From contig NC_069135.1 of the NCBI RefSeq assembly GCF_026914265.1, positions 16,732,406-16,796,405 on the forward strand: a DNA stretch of 64,000 nucleotides. The letters run 5' to 3'. A model generated the notes under the pieces. That model was not told the origin of the DNA. It saw only the letters and a list, made by a program, of their open reading frames with translations, and searched no databases. Shown piece after piece: positions 60,560-64,000 of the stretch (position 1 is the first letter of the stretch; each line of letters opens with the position of its first letter). The translations under genes were made by a program, and so were the position numbers. The stretch comes from Mya arenaria. Lineage: Eukaryota > Mollusca > Bivalvia > Myida > Myidae.

Positions 60560-60665
60560 GTTTTTGTGTTCTATGTCTTTGGTGTTTACTCTGTGCCATT
60601 CAACGGGGTTTATGTTTAAACTTTCGGCTACTGAGCTTGTTTCTGTAGTTTTTCATATAAATATT
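60560..60665 (+). repeat. Dispersed 3'-tail repeat, copy 2
   Basis: 'gtgtttactctgtgccattc', 'aacggggtttatgtttaaac' and 'ctactgagcttgtttctgta' parallel the block at 46785-46885. It lies about 400 bases downstream of the Penelope-like RT relic and may be that element's 3' end. Confidence 0.6.
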
Positions 60666-61406
60666 GGTTCATTCATTTACAGGTGATGTTCCTTGAAAAT
60701 TTGAAATTAACAGACAGTTATTTTTTTACTTTATTTGACATTATTTTCTATATATTTAAAAGATCTGGAGTTGTTTTGAATGAATTTTGTTTGTTCGGGT
60801 ATAACCTTAGAAGAATTATCTATTATACTTATTGCATTTGCAGATGCAGGGCTTTTTCCGTCCATTTAGGAAAAAGGACTCGAGGGAAAATTTGCAATGT
60901 AAAATAAACCAATTTGGTATGATTTTATCGCTTCGCTATAAATTTTGGGAATTTTTAAGGTTTAAAGTACAAACTATTTGCACGTAATTGTTAAGAAAGC
61001 ATGCTTATTGTATAGGTACAATTTTGAATTACATAAAGGCTGATATTTACTAAGGAAAAATATATTGACGCCGCGCAGACCCAGCCGCCGCATCAGAACT
61101 GAACATTGCTAAATCATAAACTGATAAATGACCTATAATAAGACAAACTTACTGAGTCCAGACTTGATATTGGGAAAATTATGATAGGACTACATACATT
61201 TCGTTTTGTCTGTGTCCAGTAGACAAAGATTAACTTGTTATTTTCTTATAGACTAGTCTTAATTTGTTTTGAGTCCTAAAAACCTGTCTATATACGTTTC
61301 AGGTTTCGGTCATCTTTATCATTAAAGATATATAACCAGGAAGATGTTGATTCTCATTTACCTTCAAGATAATATGGAGTTAATTTTACGTATGTATGCT
61401 GTAAGT

Positions 61407-64000
61407 TTAAAAAAGTTTTTTGCTTGAAGGTGTCAATATTTCCTTTCCCCCAACGTTATTGTGGGGCTGAAGACGGGAAAGAGCGCGAAGTATCTGGGTC
61501 AAAGCAAGTCGATCTGGTACAGGGCTGTTGTGGTATAACTGGTCCAAATCTAGTTGCAGAGGCGGTTGAATTGTCTTAGTTACGTATTTCGGAGAAGGGG
61601 CTATTGTATGTAATTTACTCGACGCAGTTGATATATTTTGGCTTTTTGATGGCGATGACGGGGTAAGAATCTGAAGAACCTGTGGCAGTGGCATCTTGGA
61701 AGGATTTGGAGAATTCAAGATTACTACCTTTGGTTGTAGCATAGTAGGTACCTTGTGTTTGGGTGCTTTGAAAAGGAGTGAACTTTCGGAGGTGCTGGCG
61801 GTTACGGATAGTAGCTCGGCCTGTGTCATCTACACGGATAACACACTGATGGTATTACCGTACTTCAACAACGGCTCCAGTGCGTTCCCATCAGTATTGA
61901 AATGGCATCCCGAATTAATCCAAACAGGATCAATGATGGGTATGCTTTTATGTCTGGGTTGACAGAGTTTCGATACATCAGTAATGCTTTCTCAAATTTA
62001 TCAACATCTAGCGATCCAATTGCAATAATGCTGTCCACAAGCATGCGTTTCTTTGTTTTCACAGCCATCTCAGCCCTGCAGATAGAGTGTGCTTTCGCAA
62101 CTGATGAATGCCTGTAACGAATCCACCAGGCCTTTAAAAACTATTCAGTCTTGCCTGTGAGCTATGGGCCACCATCAGACGTCAACTCTTCTGTAATGCC
62201 AAATGCTACAAACGTCTCACGCAGTCGCATAACAAGTCCCTCTGCATCTGATTCGGACTTATATACCATAGGCCAGTTTGAATGATATGTCACCAATAAC
62301 TACATAGTCGTTACTGTTATATGTGAAGTAGTCAGTGCAAATCATCTGAAACGGGTAGTTTTGATGTGTTACGGAAATTACGTCAGATGGTGGCTGCATA
62401 GGGTTTGACTTGGCCATCTGATGGCAGTGAACACAATCGTCTCTCACACTGGCAATATCTGCTGTGATCTCGGACCAATACACAGATCTATGGCCCTTGC
62501 ACGCATTGAGCTGACTCATTGATGGGCTGCATGGAGAGCATTGAGTACCGGTTTGTGAGGAGCTGGTGTCATTACAATTCGTTTTTCCTATGAGATCTAC
62601 ACCATCCACAGTGCATAAGTGACTGCAAAGCGATGTTAAGGACGCAAGTATATGTCGGTAGCTCCTTGCAGTCTTCTGGAAAACCCTGCCTCCATCTGTC
62701 TGATGAGATATACAAATGTCGGATCTGAGGTTGTGGCCTTACGGACCATGTCCCTAGTAACAACTGTGATAAAATCAGTCAGGGCACTAGTGGCAGCAGC
62801 AACTATGCAGGTGTCATTAGCTGTATCAGTATTATCTGTGTGTAGACATAGACTGGTGAGCGTGTCATAATAATATGCAGTAATGTTCCCGAGGGAATCT
62901 AGTTCTGGTGCTACACCTGGTAAGTGCAGACGATCTGGTGGCCAACAGGATGCATTGAAGCTACATCTAGTCCAAGGTTATTTCTGCCTGGCATATGCAT
63001 GATTGTGGACCTATACCCTAGAAATTACTCTTTGAGGTTGAGGAGTCGCATGTTATCGATGACTGTGAGTGATACTAAGCAGTATTATTCAAAATCTGGA
63101 GTAGTGGTTTATGGTCAGTTGCGACAAGGAGGTTCTTGCATCTTATTCTAGCGTGTTTGGTGGAGTGCATACACAACAGCCAAAGCCTCACCTTCAATAG
63201 GTGCATACCTGCTCTCGGCCGGATGCGTGAATCTGCTGAAAACCAGATATAGTTTCCAGACATCGTTACAGCCGGTAAGGGTTTTACTGGAACACTGACA
63301 GTACTTCTGCATTAAGAAGAACCCAATTCCATCAACAGACCAGTCGGTAGCCAAGCATGTCATAGGAGCTGGGTCAAACAGACGTACACCTTCTATCATC
63401 TCCTGTACGGTGACCTCTTTGTGTTGGTGAAATACTTCATCTGGATCATTTGTCCAGGAGAATGTCGTGAATGATTTCAAAAGAGCTTGAGAAGATTGCA
63501 AATGTCTTGCCATGCCAAAAGCAAATGTCCCCTGGTTTATAAGCCCAAACCAAGCTCTCGAACCAGTAATGCCAGTTGGTGTTGGAAAGTCGCTAAAGAC
63601 ATCTAAGAACATGTTTTTGGTTGTATGTTTGTTTGGGTAATTGTAAATACTGTAAAATTGACAGTGTCTTGATCCAATTGGAACTTATTCGGGTTCAAAG
63701 TAATGCCGTTGCGAGCACACAGGTCAAGCCAAATACATGCTTAAAAACGATGCTTCAATGGAGATTGCCCACATACATGTGTCATCCACACATTTAGCCT
63801 TGTCATTGAAGTTTTATAGTATAGCATCAAAGCGGTATTGTAAGCATCGCGGCTGGCCACAAATCTCTGTGGAGCCACCTTGTACCTGTAGCACACCCAT
63901 GGTGTAATGAATGTCGTGAAATGGAGGTTTACTTCACGAATAGGCACTGGGTGGTATCCCATCCAAGCGTCTGTCACTGTTTTTTTCATGTCTTGAAGGA
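61407..64000 (-). mobile_element. Degenerate Ty3/gypsy-type pol, runs off the window
   Basis: Read from the right edge on the minus strand, the pieces fall in gypsy pol order. RT fingers/palm: 'AWMGYHPVPIRE', 'TFITPWVCYRYKVAPQ' (63989-63741). RT connection: 'GSRAWFGLINQ' (from 63612). RNase H: 'CLATDWSVDGIGFFLMQKY', 'PIEGEALAVVYAL', 'VATDHKPLLQIL'. Integrase zinc-binding: 'DIASVRDDCVHCHQMAKSNP', then core start 'PFQMICTDYFTYN' (62609-62259). Integrase C-terminal part: 'EKALLMYRNSV' (62068-61865). Low-complexity Pro/Ser tail to 61407. Frames change repeatedly and stops intervene, so it is a pseudogene. No LTR was identified downstream of 61407. Confidence 0.85.

Overview
The window is animal nuclear DNA, AT-rich and dense with repeats. 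It is most likely from a bivalve mollusc. The genes have short exons with consensus GT-AG splice sites and long introns. The intergenic DNA carries dispersed families familiar from clams: the 'gacctagtgacctag' family, a tRNA-derived SINE, TTAA-flanked foldback elements and a GC-rich TIR element. No bacterial-type gene is present. The clade call is inference from gene structure and repeat content; no search was run.

Three host genes can be assembled by hand from splice sites and phase, all on the minus strand. (1) 2128-6112 is a complete three-exon UBXN6/UBXD1 gene, a p97/VCP cofactor of 448 residues. (2) 9981 to about 11660 is a globin gene with the classical exon pattern and both heme-binding histidines, but its first coding exon has no usable in-frame ATG. 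(3) 18931-36332 is an 18-exon gene for a 1504-residue protein ending in a MYND zinc finger. Every exon junction keeps phase. I do not recognise the rest of that protein, and it is the best candidate here for an undescribed gene family.

Between the globin and MYND genes (11.7-18.9 kb) lie a perfect 8 x 42-bp minisatellite, a displaced copy of globin exon 2 with a broken splice donor, a GC-rich TIR element and a 30-bp minisatellite. The MYND gene introns hold a hAT-like element with an 8-bp target duplication, three copies of a ~330-bp repeat, a TTAA element with a tRNA-like core, and a ~980-bp minisatellite touching a splice donor.

From 36.3 kb to the right edge I found no host gene. This part is layered mobile DNA: a 641-bp TIR element with a 6-bp target duplication; a tandem segmental duplication (41.9-47.0 kb) whose second copy took further insertions; a non-LTR retrotransposon relic split by a transposase-like pseudogene; a second non-LTR element on the minus strand split by a nearly pristine 3735-bp LTR element; a Penelope-like reverse transcriptase relic; and a degenerate Ty3/gypsy pol that runs off the window. 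The nesting gives a relative order of insertion events.
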